Positions 52,126 through 63,916 of a stretch of DNA of 64,000 nt are shown piece by piece. Under the pieces are notes generated by a model that searched no databases, had not been told where the DNA came from, and worked only from the letters and a program-made list of their open reading frames with translations. Numbering within the stretch: position 1 is the first letter of the stretch; each line of letters opens with the position of its first letter. The DNA is from Streptomyces cupreus (GTDB taxonomy: Bacteria; Actinomycetota; Actinomycetes; Streptomycetales; Streptomycetaceae): positions 124,001-188,000 of the forward strand of contig NZ_JACMSF010000008.1 in the NCBI RefSeq assembly GCF_014257025.1. Reading direction: 5' to 3'. The translations under genes and the position numbers were made by a program.

Positions 52126-52790
52126 GGCTCGGCCCTCTGCATCAGCTCCTCGTCCTCTTCGAGCATGGCGAGGATCCGAGCGCCCCGGTCCGGCGCGGTG
52201 TCGAGCCGGCCCAGCAGCCCCGGCACCGCGATGCTCGGCAGGACATGCGCCCACAGCACCGAGAGCCGGTGCCCGAGATCCTCCCGCCCGGTGAGCGCCC
52301 GGGACATCAGCTGAATACCGGCGAAGGACCCGACCAGCAGCTCCACCGTCTCCCTCGGCACGACCGTGGGCAGCAACTCACCCTGCTTCTCGGCCTCTTC
52401 CAGCAACTCGACCACATGGTCCGCCCACTGCCGGAACGGTCCGGAGTGATCGACACCGGGCGGCGTGGCCTGGTCCACGGTCAGTCGCACACTGCCCTGC
52501 AACAGCGGGTTGCTCATCAGCCGCCGACCGTAGACGAAGCTCATGTCCACGATCTCCTGGAGCTTGCACGGATGCGGCGGCACCGCGCCGAACGGGACCT
52601 GCTCGTCCAGTACGGCCTGGGCGAGGGACTCCTTGGACGGGAAGTGGAAGTACAGGGCGCCCTTGGTGACTTCGGCCCGCTCCAGCACCATGGAGATCGT
52701 CGTCGAGGCGTAGCCGTGCTCGTCGAACACCGCGCCCGCGGCTTCCAGGATCGCTCTGCGCGTCCTGATGGCGCGCTCCTGCTTCGCCAT
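52122..52790 (-). CDS. Butyrolactone receptor-like TetR regulator 1
   Basis: A 222-residue TetR protein of the ArpA/ScbR group. The DNA-binding part reads RTRRAILEAAGAVFDEHGYASTTISMVLERAEVTKGALYFHFPSKESLA, broken here only for description. The ligand domain contains VRLTVDQATPP and a Trp-containing GPFRQWADHV segment, as in butyrolactone receptors. It is divergent from an AfsA-like synthase gene with an ARE-like site between them, the classical autoregulatory arrangement. No TTA codon. Confidence 0.9.
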   Translation of the reverse strand: MAKQERAIRTRRAILEAAGAVFDEHGYASTTISMVLERAEVTKGALYFHFPSKESLAQAVLDEQVPFGAVPPHPCKLQEIVDMSFVYGRRLMSNPLLQGSVRLTVDQATPPGVDHSGPFRQWADHVVELLEEAEKQGELLPTVVPRETVELLVGSFAGIQLMSRALTGREDLGHRLSVLWAHVLPSIAVPGLLGRLDTAPDRGARILAMLEEDEELMQRAEP

Positions 52791-52882
52791 AAGCGCCCCT
52801 TCGATGCGCCGAGTTGACCGGATGGCCCACAGTACGACGGCCCGGACGCGAGCCGATCCTGGTCACCCTGGTCTCATTGAAA

Positions 52883-52900
52883 ACAAACCGGTCGGCTCGT
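52883..52900. promoter_or_regulatory. ARE-like operator between the TetR and AfsA-like genes
   Basis: ACAAACCGGTCGGCTCGT is an imperfect 18-bp dyad. Both half-sites match the ArpA-type half-site GG(T/C)CGGT(A/T)(C/T)G(T/G): 10 of 11 on the minus strand (52893-52883) and 10 of 11 on the plus strand (52890-52900). It lies 93 bp from the TetR start and 67 bp from the AfsA-like start, and so could repress both. Confidence 0.65.
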
Positions 52901-52966
52901 ACTCTAGCGCTCACGGCACGGGCACCTCGCCGTCTGTCACCATGTCGGGGGAGCCAGGGAGAGAGC

Positions 52967-53881
52967 ATGCCTGAATTGCCGCAACTCGCCGATTTCCCGA
53001 AAGTGTCCGAGGCCCTCACGGCCACCGTGCCCCGCCAGTTGGTGCACCGCGCGGCTGTCGCCGAGACCCTCCTCACCGGCTGGCACCGGATCGGAACCGA
53101 CCGGTTCAGGGTAGTCGCGCAGTGGCCGCGAGCCCACCAGTTGCACGTGTCGAGCGACCGTACCGCATACGAGCCGCTGCTCGTCACCGAAACCGTCCGC
53201 CAGGCCGGAACACTCCTCGCCCACACCGAGTACGACGTTCCCCTCGGCCACCGGTTCGTGCTCCAGGAGTTGCGCGTCAGCACCCGTCCCGAGCACCTCG
53301 CCGTGGGCTCCCTGCCCGCCGAACCGGCCATCGACGTCGAGATCTTCGACGTCCGCCACCGCGCGGGACGCGTGGCCGCGTTCAACCTCACCGCGGCCGT
53401 GACCATAGAGGACACGCAGGTCGCGAGCGCGTACTTCGCCGCATCCTGGACCAGCGAGTCCGTCTACCGCAGGCTGCGCGGCGGCCGTACGCCCGCCACC
53501 GTCACCGCGCTCGCCCCGCGGCCCGGACTGCCGCCCGCGGTGGTGGACCGCACGGTCCCCGCCGATGTCGTGCTGGCCCGGCCGGAGCGTCCAGGGCGCT
53601 GGCAGTTGCGAGTAGATACCGCGCATCCCGTTTTCTTTGACCATCCGCTCGACCATGTCCCCGGCATGCTGCTCCTGGAGGCGGCCGGCCAGGCCGCCCG
53701 GGCGGTGTTCGGCGGACGGTGTGTCCCGGTGTCGTTCCACGCGACCTTCGACCGTTACGCCGAACTGGACCGACCCACATGGATCGAGGCGGATCCCGGT
53801 CCCGACGGTCGGATCCAAGTCCTCGGCGTCCAAGGGGACTCGGCAGTCTTCGAATGCCGTGTGGGTACGGCCGCGCGGTGA
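52967..53881 (+). CDS. AfsA/ScbA-type gamma-butyrolactone synthase
   Basis: A 304-residue protein with two AfsA hot-dog repeats. The first contains PRQLVHRAAVAETLLTGWHRI and HRFVLQELRVST; the second contains HPVFFDHPLDHVPGMLLLEAAGQAARAV, the strongest AfsA signature. AfsA enzymes condense a beta-ketoacyl-ACP with dihydroxyacetone phosphate at the start of butyrolactone signal synthesis. ATG 52967 follows AGGGAGAG. Flanked on both sides by butyrolactone-receptor-type TetR genes and ARE-like sites. Whether the locus makes a true butyrolactone, a butenolide or a furan signal cannot be decided from sequence. Confidence 0.92.
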   Translation: MPELPQLADFPKVSEALTATVPRQLVHRAAVAETLLTGWHRIGTDRFRVVAQWPRAHQLHVSSDRTAYEPLLVTETVRQAGTLLAHTEYDVPLGHRFVLQELRVSTRPEHLAVGSLPAEPAIDVEIFDVRHRAGRVAAFNLTAAVTIEDTQVASAYFAASWTSESVYRRLRGGRTPATVTALAPRPGLPPAVVDRTVPADVVLARPERPGRWQLRVDTAHPVFFDHPLDHVPGMLLLEAAGQAARAVFGGRCVPVSFHATFDRYAELDRPTWIEADPGPDGRIQVLGVQGDSAVFECRVGTAAR

Positions 53882-53903
53882 GTTATCGTGTCCGGGGAGT
53901 AAA

Positions 53904-53929
53904 AAACAAACGGCATGACCCGTTCTTTT
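53904..53929. promoter_or_regulatory. ARE-like operator upstream of the second TetR gene
   Basis: An interrupted dyad: AAA-ca-AACGG at 53904-53913 and CCGTT-ct-TTT at 53920-53929, around a 6-nt centre. It lies 20 bases upstream of the start, next to the AGGAG ribosome site, where a bound receptor would block transcription. Confidence 0.6.
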
Positions 53930-53948
53930 CCCCAGGAGTGTCCAGGCG

Positions 53949-54596
53949 ATGCCGAGGCAGTTACGCGCTGAACAGACCCGCGCGACGATCATCACCGCTG
54001 CCGCTGACCTGTTCGATCGTCGCGGCTACGAATCGACCAGTCTGAGCGACATCGTCCAGCACGCCCAAGTCACCAAGGGCGCCCTGTACTTCCACTTCGC
54101 GGCGAAGGAGGACCTGGCGCACGCGATCATGGAGTTGCAGTCCCAGGCCTCCCGGAAGATCGCCGGGGAGATGGACGCCCGCGGCTACTCCTCCCTGGAA
54201 GCGCTGATGCGCACCACCTTCGGCGTCACCCGGCTGTCGGTCGAGGGCCCGATACCCCGGGCCGGGCTCCGGCTGGCCACCGGGGGAGTGGCCGTGAAGG
54301 CGCCCCTGCGGCACCCCTTCACGGAGTGGCTGGACATCGCCTCCCGCAAACTCCTGGGCGCGGTCAAGGAGTCGGACGTCCATCCGGACGTCGACGTGGA
54401 CGCCGCGGCCCACTCCCTCGTCTGCTTCTTCGTCGGCACCCGGGTCGTCGGCCGCTCCATCGAACCGGTAGCCCGCCAGCCCCGCCGGGTCGCCGAGATG
54501 TGGCACCTCCTGATCCGCGGCATGGTCCCGGTGCCCCGCCGCCCCCGCTACCTCACCCTCGCCACCCAACTTGAGCGGGAGACCAGAGGCGGCTGA
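53949..54596 (+). CDS. Butyrolactone receptor-like TetR regulator 2 with TTA codon
   Basis: A 215-residue ArpA/ScbR-group protein: RATIITAAADLFDRRGYESTSLSDIVQHAQVTKGALYFHFAAKED-type DNA-binding domain and a ligand domain with VTRLSVEGPIPRAGLRLATG and FTEWLDIASRKLLG, where the conserved ligand-pocket Trp is present. Codon 5 is TTA (53961-53963), so translation should depend on bldA tRNA. AGGAG lies 10 nt before ATG 53949. It is downstream of the AfsA-like gene and could be the true signal receptor or a pseudoreceptor answering to other ligands. Confidence 0.9.
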   Translation: MPRQLRAEQTRATIITAAADLFDRRGYESTSLSDIVQHAQVTKGALYFHFAAKEDLAHAIMELQSQASRKIAGEMDARGYSSLEALMRTTFGVTRLSVEGPIPRAGLRLATGGVAVKAPLRHPFTEWLDIASRKLLGAVKESDVHPDVDVDAAAHSLVCFFVGTRVVGRSIEPVARQPRRVAEMWHLLIRGMVPVPRRPRYLTLATQLERETRGG

Positions 54597-54627
54597 AACC
54601 GGCCCGTCGCGCGATACGGTCGGCCGC

Positions 54628-55803
54628 ATGCAAGACACCCCGCCCGTGATCCTCGGCGACGAACCCGGCTCCTTCCCGTACAGCGTCCTCACCGAGCGGC
54701 ATCCCGCGATCATCCGCCAGGTGAGCGAGGCCTTCCCGTACGGCCCCGAGCGGCGGGCCGCGCTCGACGCGCTCCTCGACGACTGCACCAAGGGCGTGAT
54801 CGAACCCCTCCCCGCCGACGCCCACGACCGGGACCGGTGGCGGGAGTGGGGCGCCGCCGCCTACGCGGGCCGCCCCTGGACCGACGTACCGTGGCTGTGG
54901 GCGGAGAGTTACTTCTACCGCCGACTCCTCGCCGCCGTCGGCTACTTCACCCCCGGCACCTGGCAGGGCGTCGACCCCTTCCGGCCCGCCAAGCTGGCCG
55001 AGCTGGACTCCGAGGAGACGGACGAGGAACTGGCCGCGCTGGACGACCTGGCCGACTTGTCCGAGCCCGAGCAGGACCGGGCCCTGCTGCACGGCTCCCT
55101 GTGGGGCAACCGCGCGGACCTCGGGTTCCGGCTGTCCGCCGCCGACGGTACGACGCCGGGCGGGACCCCGCCCCTGGTCGCCGACGACAGCGCGGCCCTG
55201 TGGTCCCTGCTCCGGCCCACCGGGACGGCTGAGTTGCTCTGCCTGGTCGCCGACAACGCGGGCCGCGAACTCATCCCCGACCTGCTACTGATCGCCCACC
55301 TCCTGACCCGGGGGCGCGTCCAGCGGGCCGTCCTGCACGTCAAGTCGTATCCGTACTTCGTCTCCGACGCCACCCCGGCCGACGTACTCGACGCCCTGCG
55401 CCGGCTTCGGTCGGCACAGGGCGAGGCGCGGGCGTACGGCGACGCGCTGTGGGCGGCGCTGACCGACGGACGGCTCGCGGTCCGCGCCCACCCGTTCTCC
55501 TGCGCGCCCCTGCCGTACGAGCGGATGCCCGACGACTTCCGCGGCGAGTTCGCCCCGGCCACGGTGACCGTGCTCAAGGGCGACCTCAACTACCGGCGCC
55601 TGGTGGGCGACCGCAAGTGGCCGCCGACCACCTCCTTCGCCGACGTCACTGCCTACTTCCCCGGCCCGGTCGCCGCCGTGCGCACCTTGAAGTCCGAGGT
55701 GATCACCGGCCTGGACGCCGGGACGGAGGCCGCCCTGACCGCCGCCGAGGATCAGCGCTGGCGCACCAGCGGCACGCACGCCCTGATCCAGGTGCGCCGC
55801 TGA
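54628..55803 (+). CDS. DUF89/ARMT1-type damage-control phosphatase-like protein
   Basis: A 391-residue DUF89 protein. The metal-binding signature is VADNAGRELIPDLLLIAHLL (about 210-229), with later VLHVKSYPYFVSD and TVTVLKGDLNYRRLVGDRKWPPTT, both diagnostic of the ARMT1/Hairy-gene family. Members are metal-dependent phosphatases acting on damaged or excess phosphometabolites; some are reported as carboxyl methyltransferases. ATG 54628 fits the family start (PVILGDEPGSFPYSVLTERHP). Probably housekeeping, convergent with the P450 gene (1-bp gap). Confidence 0.9.
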   Translation: MQDTPPVILGDEPGSFPYSVLTERHPAIIRQVSEAFPYGPERRAALDALLDDCTKGVIEPLPADAHDRDRWREWGAAAYAGRPWTDVPWLWAESYFYRRLLAAVGYFTPGTWQGVDPFRPAKLAELDSEETDEELAALDDLADLSEPEQDRALLHGSLWGNRADLGFRLSAADGTTPGGTPPLVADDSAALWSLLRPTGTAELLCLVADNAGRELIPDLLLIAHLLTRGRVQRAVLHVKSYPYFVSDATPADVLDALRRLRSAQGEARAYGDALWAALTDGRLAVRAHPFSCAPLPYERMPDDFRGEFAPATVTVLKGDLNYRRLVGDRKWPPTTSFADVTAYFPGPVAAVRTLKSEVITGLDAGTEAALTAAEDQRWRTSGTHALIQVRR

Positions 55804-55804
55804 C

Positions 55805-57067
55805 TCAAGTCACCCACGCCGGCAGCGACTTGATCCCGTTGATGAAGTTCGACACCAGCCGCCCGGCCGGACCCGCGGTGCGCAGCACCGGCAGCGTCCT
55901 CATCGCCTCCCGGTACAGCACCCGCAGTTGCAGCCGGGCGAAGTGCGCGCCCAGGCAGACGTGCGGGCCGTCGCCGAAGGAGACGTGCGGATTCGGCGTA
56001 CGCGTCAGGTCCAGCCGGTCCGGGTCCGCGAAGACCCGTTCGTCACGGTTGGCGGAGGCATGGAAGACGACGACCTTGTCACCGGCGCGGATCCGCCGCC
56101 CGGCGAGCTCGGTGTCGTGTTCGGCGGTACGGCGGAAGGTCAGCACCGGCGGATGCCAGCGCAGCAACTCATCGACAGCGGGCGCGAGTTCGATCCCTCC
56201 GGCGCGCAGTCGGTCGTAGGACTCCGGATGCTCGGCGAGTGCCAGCAGGCCGCCCGGTGCCGCGCCGCGCACGGTGTCGTTCCCGGCGATGGTGAGCAGG
56301 AAGAAGAACATCTCCAGCTCGGCGGCGGTGAGTTCGGCGTCGTGCGCGAGGATGGTGAGCACGTCGTCCGCCGGGTACCGCCTTTTGTACGCGGCCAGTT
56401 GGCCGGCGTAGTCGAACATGTCCCGCAGCATCGCCGGGGAGCGTGGATTGACCGGCTTGCCCGAGGCGTCCAGCACCGGCGGGCCGGCCTCGTCGGGGTC
56501 CTGGTAGCCGATGACCCGCTGGGTCCAGTGCAGCAGCAGCCCGCGGTCCGGCTCCGGGACGCCGAGCAGGTCGGCCAGGTTGAGCAGGGCGTAGTCGTCG
56601 GTGACGGCGGCGACGAGATCGACGGTGCCGTCCGCCTCGCGGGCCGTCTCCAGGGCCCGCGCGAACAGGTCCTGGGCGCGCTTCTCGGCGACCGCCGTGA
56701 AACGGTCGACGCGTCCCGGGGTGAACGCCCGGCTCACCAGCCTCCTCAACCTGCCGTGTCCCGGCGGATCCTGATTGAGCATCATGCGCCGGATGAACGG
56801 CAGATCCTCCGGGTCCGGGTCCCGGATCTGGGTGGCGCCCAGATGGGAGGAGTACGTCAGCGGTTCCTTGAGCACCCGGACGACGTCCGCGTGCCGGGTG
56901 ACCGCCCAGAACCCGGGACCGGCCGGCCAGCCCAGCACCTCGGGCTCGTCCTGCCAGGCCACCGGGTGATGGTCGCGCAGGACGCGATAGGCGGCGTAGG
57001 GGACGCCGGTGGCGTACCGGCGGGGATCGAAGACGTCGGGGACGGGTGGGGACGGGCGGCAGGTCAC
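55805..57067 (-). CDS. Cytochrome P450
   Basis: A 420-residue P450. The I-helix motif is TIAGNDTVRGAA, with Asn in place of the common His/Glu, as in the CYP124/125-like group. ExxR lies in VDELLRWHPP, PERF-region text in FADPDRLDLTRTPNPH, and the heme loop is SFGDGPHVCLGAHFARLQL. The closest overall pattern is that of lipid/terpenoid hydroxylases of the CYP125/CYP142 kind, but this is a guess. The stop of the upstream hydrolase overlaps its ATG (ATGA), so the two form one operon. Confidence 0.92.
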   Translation of the reverse strand: MTCRPSPPVPDVFDPRRYATGVPYAAYRVLRDHHPVAWQDEPEVLGWPAGPGFWAVTRHADVVRVLKEPLTYSSHLGATQIRDPDPEDLPFIRRMMLNQDPPGHGRLRRLVSRAFTPGRVDRFTAVAEKRAQDLFARALETAREADGTVDLVAAVTDDYALLNLADLLGVPEPDRGLLLHWTQRVIGYQDPDEAGPPVLDASGKPVNPRSPAMLRDMFDYAGQLAAYKRRYPADDVLTILAHDAELTAAELEMFFFLLTIAGNDTVRGAAPGGLLALAEHPESYDRLRAGGIELAPAVDELLRWHPPVLTFRRTAEHDTELAGRRIRAGDKVVVFHASANRDERVFADPDRLDLTRTPNPHVSFGDGPHVCLGAHFARLQLRVLYREAMRTLPVLRTAGPAGRLVSNFINGIKSLPAWVT

Positions 57068-57906
57068 GCCTCCTCGCCCTCCGCCGTCGCGCCGGTCTCC
57101 TCCGCCTCGGCTGCCCCGGCTGTCTCGTCTTCGTCTTCGTCATCGGCGTCGAGGAAGGCCTCCACCACCTGGATCAGCTCCAGCGGGGTCTCGTCCATGG
57201 CGTAGTGCCCGGCGCCGGACAGCTCCCGTACCTCGCCGTACGGATACCAGCGCCGCCAGGTCTCCCGCAGCAGCGCGGCCGACAGCGCCGGGTCCAGACG
57301 GCCCGTGACGGCCAGTGCGGGCACCCGGACGCCGGCCACCTCGGCATGGAAGTCCTCCCCGGCCCAGGAGTCCAGCCAGGCCCGGAACGCCTTCGGGTCG
57401 CTGACCGCGAGCGAGCGGCTGACCATCCGCTCCAGCCAGGCGGCGGGGCGGACGCCGCCCGTGGTGAAGTCGATGATCGTACGGCGGTTCTCCGGCAGAT
57501 GCGCCGAGTCCGCGAAGAGCTCCCACTGGTCGGCAGGGAGCGGCAGCCCCGAGGCGGGCACCGGCGAGACGCCCACGATCCGCCGCAGCCGCCCCGGCGC
57601 CAGCGCCAGCAGCCGCTGGGCCACCGCCCCGCCCATCGAGTGGCCCACCACGGAGAACCGCTCCCAGCCGAGCCGGTCGGCCAGCTCCAGGAGGTCCTGC
57701 GCCGCCTCGGCCGTCGAGTACACGCCGACGGCGTCCTTCGCCTCGCCGTAGCCGCGCAGATCGACCAGCGCGTAGGTGAAGGACGTGACGTCGAGGTCGG
57801 GCAGGACGCTCGCGTACGCGGACCGGTCGGCGAACCAGCCGTGCACCGCGAACACCTTGTGGGCGCCGTCGCCGTGCAGCTCATGTGGGAGCGAGAAGGA
57901 GGTCAT
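57064..57906 (-). CDS. Alpha/beta-hydrolase
   Basis: A 280-residue alpha/beta-hydrolase with the nucleophile elbow VVGHSMGGAVAQ, an oxyanion HGWFADRS loop, acid Asp in VTGRLDPAL and His in LSGAGHYAMDE. The C-terminal ~30 residues are very acidic (DADDEDEDETAGAAEAEE) and probably disordered. ATG 57906 has GGAGGT immediately upstream. First gene of a two-gene operon with a P450; the pair may oxidise and hydrolyse a lipid or ester substrate (inference). Confidence 0.88.
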   Translation of the reverse strand: MTSFSLPHELHGDGAHKVFAVHGWFADRSAYASVLPDLDVTSFTYALVDLRGYGEAKDAVGVYSTAEAAQDLLELADRLGWERFSVVGHSMGGAVAQRLLALAPGRLRRIVGVSPVPASGLPLPADQWELFADSAHLPENRRTIIDFTTGGVRPAAWLERMVSRSLAVSDPKAFRAWLDSWAGEDFHAEVAGVRVPALAVTGRLDPALSAALLRETWRRWYPYGEVRELSGAGHYAMDETPLELIQVVEAFLDADDEDEDETAGAAEAEETGATAEGEEA

Positions 57907-57952
57907 GCGATTACGTTGGCGCCCCGGCCCCTGCTCGGCAAGAGCGCGCGGC

Positions 57953-59191
57953 TCAGTGGACGTACACGTCCTGCCACACCAGTCGGTGGTCCGACGTGGG
58001 GACGTTCGTGCCGCCGCCGACCAGTCGGTACAGGGGATCGTCGGACGTCGGCCAGAACACGCCGTTCGCGCCCGGAGCCAGACCACGGGAGGGCAGGACG
58101 TAGTCGACGCGCAGATTGCCCGGGGCGGTGTCGTTGAAGTCCGCGGTGTCGTACGCCGGATCGCCGGTGTGCGCGGTGTTGGCGCCGCCCTGGAGCTGCG
58201 CCGCCTCGACGGCGCCCTTGCTGGACGGCGGGGTGGCGGGCGGGCGGACCGCCGGGTGGTCCAGCAGCAGTCGGATGGCGTGATCGTAGCTGTCGCCGTC
58301 GAACGGGTCGGCGTTCTGGTCGCCGGCCAGCACGAACCGCGCCCCCGGCCGCAGCCCGCCGCGCACGCCCCGGTCGTCGTACAGATAGGCGCCGCGCCCG
58401 GGCCCGCCGATGTAGTCGGCCCACAGCCGTATCTCGTCGTGGTTGCGGCGGCCGTTGCGGTCCTCGGGGCCGTCGAAGGTGGGCGGGGTGGGGTGGGACA
58501 CCAGGAAGTGCACGGCTTCCCGGCCGATCCGCACCGGCACGTCCCAGTGGCTCTTGGAGGACAGCCGGAAGATCGCCGTCGCCTCGGCGCCGTAGTAGCC
58601 CGGGGGCATGAGGTGGCCGGGCATGTCCTTCCACAGGAACCGCTGGAAGCTGCGCACCGCGCGCGTGGCGATCGGGTACTTGGACAGCACCACCATGCCG
58701 TACTGCCCCGGGAACCAGCCGTACCCGAAGGCGTCCTGCCCGTAGGCGTCCGAACCGGGCGTCGTCACCGCGCCGCCTCGGCCGTCGAGGTCGACGCCGG
58801 AAGCGACACCCGTGTTGACCGGCGCGGTGAAGTGGTACGGGTAGCGCACCGGCTCGGCACCGCGCTGGCCCACGGCCAGGTAGTTGTCCAGGAAGAGGCG
58901 GACCGCGGTGCCGCCCGCCACGTGGTCGAACTCGTTGATCAACAGCACATCGGGGTCGACCCGTTGGATCGTCTCCGCGACATTGCGCGCCTGGACGTTG
59001 TCCGGCGTGGACAGATCGGTGACGAGCGCGCCCTCGGCGGAGCGGTTGAGGGAGGCGTTGAAGGTGGCGAACCGGACCGCGCGGCCGTGGCGTTCGGCCG
59101 CCGAGGCGGGCCATGCGGCGGTGCCGGCCAGCGCCGCACCGGCGAGCGAGGCGAGGGCGGTACGGCGGGAAAGGGCTCTGGGCTGGTTCAT
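57953..59191 (-). CDS. Secreted endonuclease/exonuclease/phosphatase-family protein
   Basis: A 412-residue exported protein. The N-terminus LSRRTALASLAGAALAGTAAWPASA is a signal peptide, possibly Tat. The mature EEP fold has RFATFNASLNRS, LLINEFDHVAG (metal Glu), FLVSHPTPP, FVLAGDQNADPFDGDS (catalytic Asp/Asn) and the terminal PTSDHRLVWQDV (SDH motif). It probably hydrolyses phosphodiesters or phosphomonoesters outside the cell for phosphate supply; a specific substrate is not evident. ATG 59191 is chosen because the signal peptide follows directly. Confidence 0.9.
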   Translation of the reverse strand: MNQPRALSRRTALASLAGAALAGTAAWPASAAERHGRAVRFATFNASLNRSAEGALVTDLSTPDNVQARNVAETIQRVDPDVLLINEFDHVAGGTAVRLFLDNYLAVGQRGAEPVRYPYHFTAPVNTGVASGVDLDGRGGAVTTPGSDAYGQDAFGYGWFPGQYGMVVLSKYPIATRAVRSFQRFLWKDMPGHLMPPGYYGAEATAIFRLSSKSHWDVPVRIGREAVHFLVSHPTPPTFDGPEDRNGRRNHDEIRLWADYIGGPGRGAYLYDDRGVRGGLRPGARFVLAGDQNADPFDGDSYDHAIRLLLDHPAVRPPATPPSSKGAVEAAQLQGGANTAHTGDPAYDTADFNDTAPGNLRVDYVLPSRGLAPGANGVFWPTSDDPLYRLVGGGTNVPTSDHRLVWQDVYVH

Positions 59192-59369
59192 CGGGACTCC
59201 GGTGAGGAGAGGGACACTCCGGTGAGGAGGGGACACGAGAACCTCCGTAGTCTGCGCGCGTAGAGGTGAACGCCACAAGGGTCCTTGGGAATTCGGGGGT
59301 TCATCCCGGATTCACGCGATGGTGTGGTCATGTCCCGGCCCGAGGATGGCCGTCAGGGGCGCCGGGTAG

Positions 59370-63066
<3,697 letters not shown>

Positions 63067-63114
63067 GTCACAGAACGTAACAGCCGCCACTGACAACGGG
63101 ACCCGCCGCCCGGC

Positions 63115-63837
63115 TCACACGGGCTGATGTGCGTGTTCCACGGCGGCCCTGGCCCAGGCCGTGACCATCGGGTGCGGTCGCGAGCCGTCGCCGGACAGCT
63201 CCGGCTGGAAGAGCGAGGCCAGGAAGAAGGGGTGGCCGGGCAGTTCGGCGATCCGGACCTGGCCACCCTCGTCGCGCCCGGAGAAGCGCAGGCCGTGCGC
63301 GGTGAGGGTGTCGAGGTGGCGGGAGGGGCCATATGCGCAGAAGTAGCGCTCGACCGTCCGCTCCGAGCCGATCACGGACCGCGCGAGCGAGTCCGGCTCG
63401 ACGACGACCAGGGCCTCGTGGCCCACCAGCGAACAGGCCAGCGGCTCGATGATCAGGTCCTCGGCGGACGGGTCGTTCTCCGCGTGCGCCACGCCGGTCA
63501 GTCCGCAGACATGGCGGGCGTACTCCAGCACGGCGTGCTGGAACCCGGCGCACGTCCCCAGGAACGGGATGCCCTGCTCGCGCGCCGTGCGGATCGCCGC
63601 GATCACCCCGGCCTCGCTGCGGTACGGGCTGCCCGGCACCACCCACACCGCGTCGAACCCGTCCACCGCGCCCGGCTCGCCGGCCTCCTCGGTCGGGATC
63701 CAGTAGGCGTCCAGGACCAGCCGCTCGCGGGCGGCGAGGGCGTCGAGCAGCAGGGGGATCCGGGTGTGCGACACGACATTGGGGGAGCGGTCGCCGACCA
63801 GGGCGATCCGCGCGAAGGTCTCGGTCATGTCCTTCAT
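63115..63837 (-). CDS. CTP synthase C-terminal-like glutamine amidotransferase homologue lacking the catalytic His
   Basis: A 240-residue class I GATase-fold protein. The nucleophile elbow GIPFLGTCAGFQHAVLEYAR keeps Cys (C96), and PGSPYRSEAGVI matches the oxyanion-side loop of CTP synthase. The usual HPE motif is changed: LASLFQPEL has Gln211 in place of the catalytic His, so classical glutamine hydrolysis is unlikely. This resembles the CTP-synthase-related (seleno)protein family of unknown function. ATG 63837 or 63828 are both possible starts. Divergent from a LysR gene that may regulate it. Confidence 0.82.
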   Translation of the reverse strand: MKDMTETFARIALVGDRSPNVVSHTRIPLLLDALAARERLVLDAYWIPTEEAGEPGAVDGFDAVWVVPGSPYRSEAGVIAAIRTAREQGIPFLGTCAGFQHAVLEYARHVCGLTGVAHAENDPSAEDLIIEPLACSLVGHEALVVVEPDSLARSVIGSERTVERYFCAYGPSRHLDTLTAHGLRFSGRDEGGQVRIAELPGHPFFLASLFQPELSGDGSRPHPMVTAWARAAVEHAHQPV

Positions 63838-63916
63838 CCTGGGCGCGCCCCCGAGTTCACGTCCAACGATGATCCCTGCATCCTCGATAAGCAGAGCTGA
63901 TGCCATCCTGATGGTC

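Noticed and set aside
53904..53929. The A/T-rich dyad before the second TetR gene considered as a terminator for the AfsA-like gene
   Set aside because: The stem is interrupted and weak, and its position and half-site text fit an ARE-type operator better; a double role is not excluded.
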